The notes beneath the pieces are model-generated. The model saw only the letters and a list, made by a program, of their open reading frames with translations, ran no database searches and was not told the origin of the DNA. From NCBI GenBank assembly GCA_030867875.1, contig JAOWCC010001368.1, positions 1,054,001-1,118,000 of the forward strand: a stretch of 64,000 bases of DNA. The letters run 5' to 3'. This document shows positions 19,893 to 30,606 of this stretch, one piece after another (the first letter of the stretch is position 1; the number at the start of each line of letters is the position of its first letter). A program made the translations under genes and the position numbers. Origin of the DNA: Actinernus sp. WN-2022 (Eukaryota > Cnidaria > Anthozoa > Actiniaria > Actinernidae).

Positions 19893-20859
19893 GTGGTTCT
19901 AACATCGGAGATGTGCTCCCTCTTGCATGCAGGGCTTGCTGCTAACTCCCGGAAGTCCTATTCATCAGGTCAAAGGCTGTTTCTCTCCTTCTGCAAGCGC
20001 TCTAACCTGGTATCTGAAAGCCTACCTGCCTTAGAAGACTGCCTTGTCGCCTTTGTTGCCTTCATGGCAGGCAACAATATCTCTACATCCACCATTAAGG
20101 TGTACCTTAGTTCTGTGTGGTCCCTTCATATCTACTTGGGCTTTCCCAACCATTAGAAAACTGTTTACGCCTTTAACGGGTTGTTCATGGTGTCCGCAGG
20201 CGTCAAGGTCGTTCCAAGGACACAAGGCTGCCAATTACTCCAGCTGTCTTGGCTTCCTTACGCTCAGTTCTGGTTCCCAGTTCGCCAGGAGACGTCATGC
20301 TTTGGACTGCTATTTGCCTTGCCTTCTTTGGTTTTCTTCGCTGCAGTGAATTTACCAGCCCCTCATTAGAAGGCTTTGATCCCACTCTCCATCTTACAGT
20401 GGATGACTTGGTTGTAGACTCTCATGCGAAGTCTAGCCTCCTGTTTGTTCGCATCAAGGCTTCTAAAACAGATCATTTCCGCCAGGGATCTACTATTGTG
20501 GTGGGCCGCACATTTACCCAAGTATGCCCTGTCGGGACGCGTTGTTTGCCTATTTGGCTGTCATGGGCCCAGCCCCGGGGCCCCTATTCATTCTACAAGA
20601 TGGCTCTGCTCTGACCAAAGCGAAATTCAACAGCCTGCTCAGAAAAGCTCTCACAGATGCAAATGTGATAGGCCACTTCTCATCTCACAGCCTCCGCATC
20701 GGAGCCGCCACAGCGGCTTCTCTTGCAGGTTTATCAGAATCTATGATTAAAACCTTGGGGCGGTGGACTAGCGATGCGTATCAAGCATATATTCGCATTG
20801 CTCCTCAGGACCTAGCCGCAGTTGCTCCTCAACTGTTGCAGCCTTGGCTAAAGATTTAA
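19893..20859 (+). pseudogene. Ngaro tyrosine recombinase, frameshifted
   Basis: The N-terminal core-binding part reads AANSRKSYSSGQRLFLSF. After frame changes near 20155 and 20540 the catalytic half shows FFGFLRCSEF (first Arg), a KASKTD segment, HSLRIGAATAASLAG (His-x2-Arg), TLGRWTSDAY and AYIR with the nucleophile Tyr. These replace the DDE integrase of LTR elements and insert circular DNA by site-specific recombination. It ends just before the 3' non-coding part (20860-21435), in which no gene is seen. Confidence 0.9.
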
Positions 20860-21435
20860 CTCCATTAGGATTTAATTGCGGGTTGGGCTGGTTCAAGGTT
20901 ATTTGCTCCTCTTGACCAGTAATGCTTAGCGTGTGAAGTAAAGTGTCAAGTTGTTCAATTGTTGCCGTGCTGCTGTCAACTAAATTTTATGAGTGCTCAA
21001 GTGTATACCCTGATTGGTTTGCTTCTAATCGCCTTGGAATCTCTATGCGTTCTTCTGTGGGTTCCTGGTAATATTGTCTCGAGGTAAGTCTCAAGAGCTG
21101 TATGGCTACCTGGTTGCTCCGGTTGTGCCTGCTAAACTATCAGGGGACTTAGTCCTCAGTGTCGCCCGCGGCCGTTTGGACCTGGGGGTGCTGGCCCGTG
21201 GCTTCCCTTGGCCAGCTGCCTCGGGGCCTGACCTGAGCCTAGCTCCGCCTTGGTTCAAGCTCCTCAGGTTGCTCCCAGTTGCTGGGAATTTAAATAGATC
21301 AAGCCAAAACTAGATGGCTCTGGTCATTGCTTGCTTGCTCGCTTACCTCATCGGGCCTGTCCAGGCTTTGGCATTGCAGGATCCTGAGGTTAGTGTCGGA
21401 GTTCGGTCAGTCCTCACTCGGCTCGACCGCGGTCT

Positions 21436-21934
21436 CGTTGGGCTGGTTGGTTGCCTAGCAACCAAACTCTCGAGCACTGACCCAACTTACAGCCTGGGCA
21501 CTGAACCTCCAATACAATTTAACACTATAGCTCATTAGCAGGAAAATTTAATCGAGACTAAATGCAATTTAGACATGGTTAAATACACCAGCGCATTGGT
21601 CTTCCTGTGGCATTCTCCGCGGGGCCTGGGTCGGCGTCTCATTCGGGACTTTTGTTTATTGAATTTTGGCGAGTTCTCAGTCGCTCTTCGCATTGCTCGC
21701 GAGTGTTGGTCTCACGTTCGCTGTTGCCAGGATTGTTAGCGTTCCTCGCTGGTAATTTCCTCTCCCTCCCTCCCCTTTTTTCTTTTCTCATGTCCACTTC
21801 GGTGTGACCCAGTGTACTGGGCTGGTTGGTTGCCTAGCAACCAAACTCTCGAGCACTGACCCAACTTACAGCCTGGGCACTGAACCTCCAATACAATTCA
21901 ACACTATAGGTTATCCATCTCATTAGCAGGAAAA
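21436..21934 (+). repeat. Ngaro B1-A2-B2 repeat block
   Basis: B1 (21436-21546) and B2 (21818-21934) share ggctggttggttgcctagca through aacactata; A2 (21547-21753) matches A1. The B1/A2 joint reads aaaatttaatcgag, the same junction expected in a circular intermediate. Confidence 0.92.
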
Positions 21935-22007
21935 TTTAATATCATTTTTAACTACTCCTTTTTTAATACCCTTACATCTCTTTTCATCCTTCTCATCAAT
22001 TCTATAC

Positions 22008-23300
22008 GAAGTTCAAGTTCAAGTTCAAGTTTATTTCACACTATGTATAATATTTACAATAAGGAGAGTAGATAAAAATGTATAAACAAAATAAGTACAT
22101 GGAATAAATTAAAAGATTCAAGTGTACAGTGGTCAAAGTAGCTAAAAGCTTTCGAGTTGGCCACTGCTTACATGCAGATAATAATTGAATAACTGAGCGT
22201 AATACATAGAATACATTAAATAAAGTATTGATTAGAGTAATAAATTGAGCTTGAGAGGAACTACAATATGAGAAAACGAAAGAAAAAAAAATAAGGAGAA
22301 AAAAAAAGAAAACGAAAGAGAGGATTAGGAGGAGAAATAGTTATTGTGAGAAGGTTTATAACAAAGTAAAATGGTGCTCTTAAATTTGATGATTAAGCAG
22401 GTGAGCTTTATATTGTTTTTTGAAATTGTTTGTTTTTGTTAGGTGCTTTAGGCTAGTAGGTATAGTTTCCCAAATTTTCGTAGCAGTGTATTTAAAAGTA
22501 AATTTACCTAAGTTGGTTCTAATTTTAGGGGGGTAGAAATTTGTCCTAGCTGCATACCTGGTATTGTAATTATGTACATTTGTTACGGGTATTAGGAAAT
22601 CGTGAAACACGGAGGGGATATCAGATGGATTTTTGTATAGTTTATGTGTTAAGGTACAGATGTTCAACTTAACAATATTTTCAAATTTTAAAATGCTCAG
22701 AATTTGGTAATAAGGAGAAGCAGATTCTCTGTTGTTGGCAAAAAAGATACTTCGAATGCATTTATTTTGTTTGGTACATATTTTTGTTAAGTTGGTTGGG
22801 TATGTGTTTCCCCAGCTGATGGACCCATAGTTTAAATAGGGATATATAAGTGTATAATAAAGTTGTTTTAGCAATTGAAGACTGAGGTAATTCCGTAATT
22901 TGTAGAAAATTCCTACATTTTTGGCTATCTTGTTATTGATATGGGTGATTTGACTTTTCCAATTGAGGTATTCATCTAAGTATATTCCTAAATATTTAAT
23001 GTTCTTTTTCCTTTCAATATTTAGAATATTCATTTGTGGGAGGGTCTTTCTCGGTGAAGTAATTAACATATAATTGGTCTTTTTCATGTTGACAGAAAGT
23101 TTGTTAATATTACAGTAACTGAGAACATGTTTTAATTCAGTATTCATAACTGTTTCAAGTTCCTTTGGATTTTTGCAAGAGTAAAATATATTGGCATCAT
23201 CAGCAAAAATTCGGAAAGATAATTTCGTTGATGAATTAGAGATATCATTTATGTATAGGAGAAATAATAATGGCCCAAGCGTTGATCCTTGAGGATCAAC
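22008..23300 (-). mobile_element. 5'-truncated CR1-like non-LTR retrotransposon (RT fragment)
   Basis: On the minus strand the RT reads [16 protein letters not shown] and the catalytic FADDANIF (about 23290-23170), then KYLGIYLDEYLNWKSQITHI, LKQLYYTLIYPYLNYG and a C-terminal KIWETIPTSLKHL segment to 22380. The frame is open from 23300 to 22380. The 3' tail ends in (gaactt)n repeats at 22009-22032. The 5' part of the element is missing, as in most LINE copies. It sits between PolB codons and is much less damaged than the host Polinton gene. Confidence 0.88.
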
Positions 23301-26300
23301 TTTGCTCTTAATCCTACAAATTCCGTGATCTGTTGCCCACCAGCCTCATCTTTAAACTATTACCGATCACCTTTTTATTTACACCTGTTTCTATATTTGA
23401 TGGATGGTCTTTAGGATAGTTGCTTGTGTCAATTTTTAATCTAACGTCTTTATTTATATCTTCATAAAAATCTTCTGTTTCTATTTCATACATTAATGAA
23501 TCCGTATCTGTAAATAGCAGTTTGGCTTTTTCATTATATTTTTGTTTGATATAATTATAATGAAAGTCATACATTAACGTTTTACTAATATCTAAGATAG
23601 ACATACCTAGATATATAGGTTTATCAAATACAATTTTTATTCTTTTCATATGTATAGCTGCTAAGTATTCAGAGAATATGGTTCGATTTTGATAGTTCGG
23701 TTTGGATACCAACTTTTTTGCTCTCTTCTCAGAGGTAACAAGTTGAATATCAACTCTATGACGAATATTTTTCATAGTTTTCCCATACACTGAATTGGAC
23801 ATTATTTTATAGAACAATTTTTCAAATTCGTTTTTTGAATTTGTCCGTAATTTTGTATTTAGATCTATATAATTTATATGGTTTCATCCAATCACTTTCA
23901 CTAAAGGTTATACCTCTATGAATTTTCGTAATTTTCAACCCTAAACTCTGATACAATTTTAATGTTTGGTGGTGAACCACATATTTTGTTTTATTACCAA
24001 GGTTAGGAATTAATTTCTCTACTTTATTAACTTCTAATCTTTGTGGAGCTACAGGATAATCATTATGAAGATTATGGAGTTCTATTGGATACTCTAAATC
24101 CACCTCAGAATACATGGATGATTTCTCCAAGTTTTATTTCCTTTTTGTTCATCCATTTGAAACCATGCGTTGGTAATTTTCGACTCATTGCCCATGCATA
24201 TAAACTATTTGCATCGAGGTATTGTATATATTTCGACGGTTTTGATGAATCATAATTCTTCACATACTTATTATTTGCTTCTCCATAACGTGTTGAAATC
24301 ATAGAAATACCACCCCTAATACCTTTTTCGATCATGATTATCATATCAATATCATTTAACAATTCTAATTTAACCTTAGTCATTTTCAAACAACTGCGTC
24401 CCATGCTAATCCTGGAGACATACAATACCATGCTGGATCTAGTTTATAGTTATTCATACAAACATCTCTAAAATTCTCAAAAACATCAGATAATAGAATG
24501 ACATCTGATTTCATATAAAAATTATGTGTCATGATATTGTTTGATAGATTTCATGTCAAATTCTTTGCAAACATTTTTTGCATGTTGATAATCTTCTTTT
24601 GAAATGTTTGTGTTATTTAGTTTTGAATAAAACTCTTCAATAGGTGGTAAACTTTTTTCATTTAATTTTATAATACTATCTATATAATCATATGGATATA
24701 TAAACTCCTTTCCTTAACAAAAGATCAAGCTGTTTTCCTTTATAAAACCTTTCATATTATTACAGTTTGATTTGTTAAGATTATTTACGAGAGTTTCAAG
24801 ACTTGATTGCATAAATCTGAAGCTATCGATAAATCTAATATCTCGTATAATATTTTTATTCTTACCGTCTTTAATAAAACTATCCACAACTATTTTTTTC
24901 GTAAATGAAATATATTTTTCTTCATTGTTTGGTATAGTCAATCTATTTCACCTTCTGATACACCTAGGTTCTTGATAAAAAGATGTGCATCATATCCAGA
25001 TAAATTATGAAATATGACTGGAAAAACTTTGGTTCGATATAATTAATATTACATGAATTATGTGCAGCTCCACAATATTTCCCTGTTAGATGACAATGAT
25101 CTAATACGTTATCACCTGCTAGCTCTTTTTCACAGATATGACAATTTACAGCTTCATTATAAATAATTGTATCTTCTTTAGTCATTATAGTGTACTTTCT
25201 TTGGGAATTTGAATTTCTTATAGATTTTTTTATAGAATTTTCTAGAGAATTTACGAAAATCTGTGCAACATCATCATCTTGTGTTTTAGCTGTGTATGTG
25301 ACTAATTTTGGTTTTTACAGATTATCATCAAAACATTTGATTAAGTAACAGAATCCTGAAGGTGTATGTTTCTGATATTGCTTTGTATAGCTTTCATCAC
25401 CCTTAGGACTACAAGTTGATATATTCTCTGTAAAGCATTCGAAATCAGCATAAATTACAAATGGAACTTTCATAGATTTATTATAATTTTTAAACGTGAG
25501 CATAGTACCCTTTTCTGGTAGATCTATTTTAACAGCATCATGATCTGCACAGTATTCTATATGCTTGTTTAGTGACTCTTTTGATTCAAATGAATTCATA
25601 CATCTATTACAAACATATCTTTCATGACCATTCTTATTAATTTGTGACGATAATAGTCTACTCAAATTCTTAATCCAACAATAATGATTAGTTTCATCAT
25701 TTGATATCATTAATAAGCTTATAGTTTGATCTCTATCGCATTTACTAATTCTTAGTGGATATACTTCTTCATTTTCATATGCAAAAACATTGATCGAATA
25801 TGTTGTGTTATTTTTCTCAAAATGACTGATTTGACTTAGTGAAACTGGAAATTCAATACCACTCCAATCAAAGTTTTCTGAGTTTTTTCTCATTTCCTTA
25901 GTAATGCGTTCCTGGTCTCTACTTTTTGGATATACAGCCTCAGTTTAATACTCCATTTGAAACATTCATTATCCTTGTTCTTTACATTTATGATTGCTTT
26001 CTTAGAGGCTAATTTCATAGGAAGGGATATGTATGAACTTGCTGAAACTGTTATTGAACTCCCATCCAGAACCTTCTTTTTGAAATCTTTCAATTTTTTC
26101 AAGTAGGTTTTCTGTCATATTATTAAATAATTCAGATATATTAGTTGCTTTCGTAATTATCTCTATTTTTGAATGAAAGTAACCTATATTTTTAGCATGA
26201 GATTTATTATAGGGATTTGTTTTTATAAACTCACATGTAAATATGAATTTCGTCTTAATTGGCTTCTTTCGTTGCTTTATTAAATGTTCAACTCTTGGTT

Positions 26301-26602
26301 CAATACTATCAATAAAAGACTTAGGACCAATTTTTGTATCTTGATTTTCTATTCTGAACGTTTTCAAAAACCCTTTTATTGCTGTTTTATGTTGTTTGGG
26401 TTGTAATTTATTAAGATGCTTATAATTTTTATTGATTTTCATCTTCAATCCTTCAACTTGGGTATTCACAGTCTTTTTAATAGTTTCTGGAACATATGAT
26501 GTTATCCAATCAGCAAATTTATTTATACTTTTATTTACTGAATCTACAACATTTTTAGATAGCTTAACTAATGATTTTGGTTGATAACTCATTGGCTTTA
26601 CC

Positions 26603-27035
26603 GGTTTTAGAACTGGTAAATTTATCTCTGGTATTTCTTTATTTAAAATATGATTATTATTTTCTTCCATCTATAATATATATAAGTAATATCTCTTTAA
26701 GCCATTATATATATATATATTTTTTTAAATATATATTCTAAAGAATTAATCCACATTCAGAATTTGACATTGGGGATTTTTCCAAGAATTTGACCTTGGG
26801 GATTTTCCCAAGAGGGGATTTTCCCAAGAATTTGGCTTTGGGAACTTTTCAAGAATTTGGCTTCGTACGGGGGGTTTCTCCCAAGGATTTAACCTTTTGG
26901 GGGGTGGTGCTCACAAGAATTTGATTTTTGAGCTTTACAAGAATTTGGCTTTGTAGGGGGAGTTTCTCACAAGGATTTGGCCTTGGAATGATGTAGTAGG
27001 AGGAAATGCACCAGAATCGGCTTTTTCCTACTACT
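26603..27035 (-). repeat. Polinton right TIR
   Basis: Inverted copy of 5624-6010 ending cctactact at 27035, longer because of small indels and an AT run near 26705-26735. It contains the PolB start codon and its first codons. Confidence 0.9.
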
Positions 27036-27040
27036 CATGT
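27036..27040. repeat. Right target-site duplication CATGT
   Basis: Copy of 5619-5623 directly after the TIR tip; the flank continues tctggtctccc, as in the empty site. Confidence 0.7.
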
Positions 27041-27412
27041 TCTGGTCTCCCGGGGGAAAAGTATGAAATGCCTGTTGTGTAACAATTAAAATGGCTTTAA
27101 GATTCTAACTTTAATAAATTGATGATACATGTAGTTTTTATATACCTGTCTGTTTTCTCATTTACAATTAACATTAGCCAATGAGTCTAAAATTAGATTA
27201 TATACGTTTTGAATTGTGGAAAAAAACTTGTTGAAGAATAGCTAGGTCCTTACCGTGAGAGTTAAGGACAAACAAACAAGACAATTCATTGATATATTTC
27301 AATTCATTACCTTTGTTCCAGTGCCTCTAAATAGCAACCACTTCCTGGTTCTGAAAAAAATACGTTCTTGGTTAATTCAACAGGCACATTTGTATGGAAA
27401 TAAACAGTCAGG

Positions 27413-27600
27413 CATGCTAACACTGTCATGTATGGCAACACTGTCACACGTGGCAACACTGTCACACATGGCAACACTGTCACACATGGCAAAACTGTCA
27501 TTCATGGCAACACTGTCATGCATGGCAACACTGTCACACATGGCAACACTGTCATTCATGGCAACACTGTCATGCATGGCAACACTGTCATGCATGGCAC
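27413..27600. repeat. 18-bp minisatellite (cacacatggcaacactgt)n
   Basis: About ten copies with ca/tt/tg variants. The unit is a multiple of three, so artefactual repetitive ORFs appear on both strands. Positions 27041-27412 hold nothing recognisable. Confidence 0.92.
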
Positions 27601-27734
27601 ACTACTTCTTTCCTTTTAAGATTTCTAATACCAGCACTTTCCAGGCACTATAATATTACACTTTATATTTGGTTTAGGTCACTACTTCTTTCCTTTTCTG
27701 ATTTCCAGTGCCAGCGCTTACCAGCCACTAGTAT

Positions 27735-27989
27735 TATAGCAGAGCTCCTAATGGGCCTATGGCCTGTGCGAGCAGAGCACCATATATGTAGGATGAGAGC
27801 AAAAAGGACAACTCCCAGTTTCCCTTGTGCCTGAACCCCAATGTATGATGTGTGACGTGCCTGCAAATGTGCTACACCTGCATGCGTTGACACCAGGTGC
27901 TTGCACTGATTTCCCTTGATTCTACCAGTTATTAAATCTCATCTAGGCAATGATTCCATCTACTGAGTTAATTGGGAGCTCTGCTTATA
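27735..27989. mobile_element. MITE with tatagcagagctcc TIRs
   Basis: The left end tatagcagagctcctaat is inverted at the right end as attgggagctctgcttata. A second member is at 53551-54542. No ORF of its own. Confidence 0.65.
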
Positions 27990-29612
27990 GGCTTGCCTAT
28001 ATAATTATACATATTACTTTATATTTGCCCAATTTAAAAGCTGCAGCAGAAGCCTACCAAATTTCTAAGAAAAATAATTACAGTCCTTTATATTATTGTT
28101 GTCCAATAATTACTCTAAATTGTTTCTAGAAACATAAAAGAAAACAAGTAGGATTGCTTTCCTCTTGATCCTCGGGTTATCTTTGTTAACAGTCCAAAGG
28201 TTGTCATTTTCAGCAATAAATTCCATTCTTATATATGACAGTTAGGTAAGACAGCACTTTGTGATATAGGCTTTGCAGATATTTGTTTTAGATATATACA
28301 TATTGGATATATTCCCTCTTGTATTTTTCAGATTTATGCAAAATAAAATTTAATTAAAAAGACTGTGCTAATCAAATAATATTGAAAATATTATGTGGTT
28401 TATATATCCACAAAGGCCCAAAGAAAGTGGTAACCTCAAACAGTTATGAATTAATTAAGTGGCCACAAAAATCAGAAGCTATACTGACATCAGGAAATTA
28501 TTTTAAAAATCTAAAATAGACATTTTGTGGATGGGATGGCACATCAATCAGTGTATCAATGGTATTTTCATTAAATGAAATTATTGCTTGTACTGACAAA
28601 CTAGCACTACTAATTAGTAGGCATGGTAACATAACACATAGTTAATCAAAATAAACCTGAAATCCGTTTGATGATTGAGCGTCCTGTGTGATGACAGGCT
28701 AGACAACAGCGTAATAAATTACTAACATTGGTCTCAGTCTAATATCCTCTTAATTAAATTTGAACTCACCATGGAATGAAATCTCTCAGCAAACAAAACA
28801 ATGGTTCTGAGAGGCGCCTTCCGCTCAAGGCCTTTCAGTTTGCCACTATGTGCTGTGTTATAAAACTACATGTGTTTACATTAGGGTTAGACATGAACAA
28901 AGCACTTCAAACCCTCAAGAGAATTGATAACAGAAAGTTTTATGAGGTGCACACAACATCAACACTAATAGTATAAATATTATACGCACAAGACATCTTA
29001 CTACTCTCTCAGCAAATCCGTTCATTACATTTCGGCTGTATCGATGATTTACAAAGGTAGATACGAGTTTTTCTTTGTCAAGATATATAAAGCAAAAAGT
29101 TCACTAAATGAGTAAATCTCGAGCGAGTTAAGGTTAAGATACGACTTCCGTAATTGTATACATGTACTTGTATTTTTTTGCATAATTTAATGGCGTGTTC
29201 ATGAAAACAAGCTGCAGCGATTGATTTGAAATGTACACAGATCGGAGAGGTAGAGACTTCAATTCATATCCTTCCCTTGTTGTACAAATGATGTTGTAAT
29301 GTCAATTTCGGAGCCTTTGAGTTCAGTTGACGAGCTTGAATCACGAGTAAGGAAAATTATTCGATTAATCTGCTGGTATTTGTCCATCGTGGGAGGTATT
29401 CCATCAATTCGTTCAAAAGCAACTGATCAGTTGGATGACTGAACGAGTTACTATACAATGTCTGATATAAACGTGCCAATTTGAAGAACCGTGATTTTGT
29501 CGCACGGCATACCACAGTACTGCACGAGACGAACCTCCAACACTCAACAGAGTACAGCATTCCTCCTGCTTAAATGGCACATTGCTTTGTACACAACATA
29601 AGATATGCTTAC
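27990..29612. other. Non-coding stretch
   Basis: AT-rich DNA with no convincing exon, repeat array or RNA gene. Further exons of the minus-strand gene at 29613-30198 would be expected on this side but were not recognised. Confidence 0.5.
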
Positions 29613-30198
29613 CACATGAGCCACACGCAGAGCAGCTAGCAGCGACTACTTCAAGTTTATAGCGCGTCTCAGGGGAGTTCTCGTCCAGTTTGTGGGAAAT
29701 ATTCACGATGTTCCCTCTAGTGTTGTACAATTTTAAGATATCGTACGGACCGGCTTCAGCAGCACAACGAAACAACTCTGTACCAATAAAGAAAATCACG
29801 AGTATAACTATAAGTATAGCAACCATTTGGTCGTACACAACATGTATATACGGACATTTTAATATACTATATACTAATATAGTTAGTCCTGCCAATCTAT
29901 ATAATAAGCCATATACACATTAAACAACCACTGCCACGGGCACTGCTACAGATAGTACACTACAAACAGTATTTATCTGAAAGGAAGTTAACCTCAAATT
30001 TTCCATTCTCTCGCTAGTCATATGGGCTATAAAATAGTCCTGATCATGATAAAGCGGAAAATGCAAAGGTATTGTTGTCAATAAGAAGAATATGGTTTGT
30101 GTGAAACAACCTTTCACATCTTCTGCAGGGATATCCAAACCAAACTCGGCTTGTTCGTTTTTGCCTCCAACAGTGAAGTAGATCACTTTGGAAGTCAT
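29613..30198 (-). CDS. Host gene with ubiquitin-like N-terminal domain, first two exons
   Basis: Exon 1 is 30198-30111, with ATG in a good context (accaacATGa) and a weak donor (gttgtt). Exon 2 is 29777-29613, with acceptor tacag and donor gtaagc. The phase-1 exons join to about 84 codons: MTSKVIYFTVGGKNEQAEFG, then AAEAGPYDILKLYNTRGNIV and RYKLEVVAASCSACGSCG. The alternating beta-strand pattern suggests a ubiquitin-like/beta-grasp fold, but I do not recognise the family. Later exons are not found in the window, so the gene is partial here. Apparent membrane segments in longer ORFs (29413-30276) are intron translation. It is divergent from the PLEKHM1-like gene. Confidence 0.6.
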
Positions 30199-30606
30199 GT
30201 TGGTAAGAGAACACCTTGGTAATATTGCTATGCAGTAGTTCACGTAAAGGGTAGATTTAACGCTAATCCTAGCCACAACATGATGTGGCTGAGTTGCTGA
30301 TATCTTTCCGATTCATGTTGTTGCCCTCGAACCCTCGTTACCCAGGGGCCTCTACGCGCCCAAGATACACTGCGGCGGTGAAACGGTCAGCGGGTTACCA
30401 ACATACACGTGAGCCTGTGGGATTATAAACCAGCGGCGACAACATGAAACCAAAATGGCGGACAGAGAGAGAAAGAAAGTGGTCAAAACGTATTTACTGA
30501 AGTAGATGGTATTTATTCGGCCAGTGCTTCCGGTATAACGATGAAGTTAGGATACAATTTGCAGTGGTTATTTTGTTTTGTTTTTTAAATTTGTCAACCT
30601 TCGCCA
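30199..30606. promoter_or_regulatory. Shared upstream region of two divergent genes
   Basis: This roughly 400-bp gap between divergent start codons is locally less AT-rich and has no obvious TATA box, consistent with a bidirectional promoter. It includes a short upstream ORF (30455-30505, MADRERKKVVKTYLLK) in the likely 5' leader of the + strand gene. Confidence 0.45.

Larger units (their letters stand above)
16021..21934 (+). mobile_element. Ngaro-type (DIRS-like) tyrosine-recombinase retrotransposon
   Basis: The order A1 - ORFs - B1 A2 B2 of split direct repeats is diagnostic of Ngaro-like elements. ORFs encode a gag-like protein, RT/RNase H and a tyrosine recombinase, all disrupted. The insertion splits PolB codons, and both junctions share TTTAAT (16021-16026 and 21935-21940), with no longer target duplication, as expected for recombinase-mediated insertion. 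Confidence 0.92.
15816..26670 (-). pseudogene. Polinton protein-primed DNA polymerase B, split by two retroelements
   Basis: The start at 26670 lies in the right TIR; the stop TAA is at 15816-15818. Coding pieces are about 26670-23301, 22007-21941 and 16020-15816, about 1,200 codons in total, with many frameshifts. In order: a basic N-terminal region, a zinc motif (YVCNRCMNSF), exonuclease I (FVIYADFECF), an endonuclease-VII-like zinc insert (CHICEKELAG, DHCHLTGKY), palm motif A (YLDANSLYAWAMS), LEYPIELHNLHNDYPVAP, motif B (NSVYGKTM), motif C (LFTDTDSLMYEIE) and a C-terminal TEEVNKVALSREDD segment. Catalytic motifs are intact but the gene is not. It shares the same TIR-encoded first residues with the HNH gene at the other end. 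Confidence 0.95.
5624..27035. mobile_element. Maverick/Polinton DNA transposon, degraded
   Basis: The element has inverted termini starting AGTAGTAGG and hallmark Polinton genes: retroviral-type integrase, packaging ATPase, double-jelly-roll capsid protein and protein-primed PolB. It spans 21.4 kb, and removing the internal Ngaro-type element and LINE leaves about 14.2 kb. Every long gene carries frameshifts or stops, so the copy is dead. No adenoviral-type protease was recognised, and a minor capsid (penton) gene could not be assigned. Confidence 0.93.

Noticed and set aside
5624..27035. Integrated adenovirus or giant virus
   Set aside because: The gene set, TIR-bounded structure and target duplication match Polintons.
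27307..27619. Repetitive ORFs on both strands near 27.4 kb
   Set aside because: The 18-bp unit is divisible by three, so open frames arise automatically.
29413..30276. Two minus-strand ORFs resembling multi-pass membrane proteins
   Set aside because: The hydrophobic parts lie between a donor at 30110 and an acceptor at 29778. They are intron translation; only 29613-29777 and 30111-30198 look coding.
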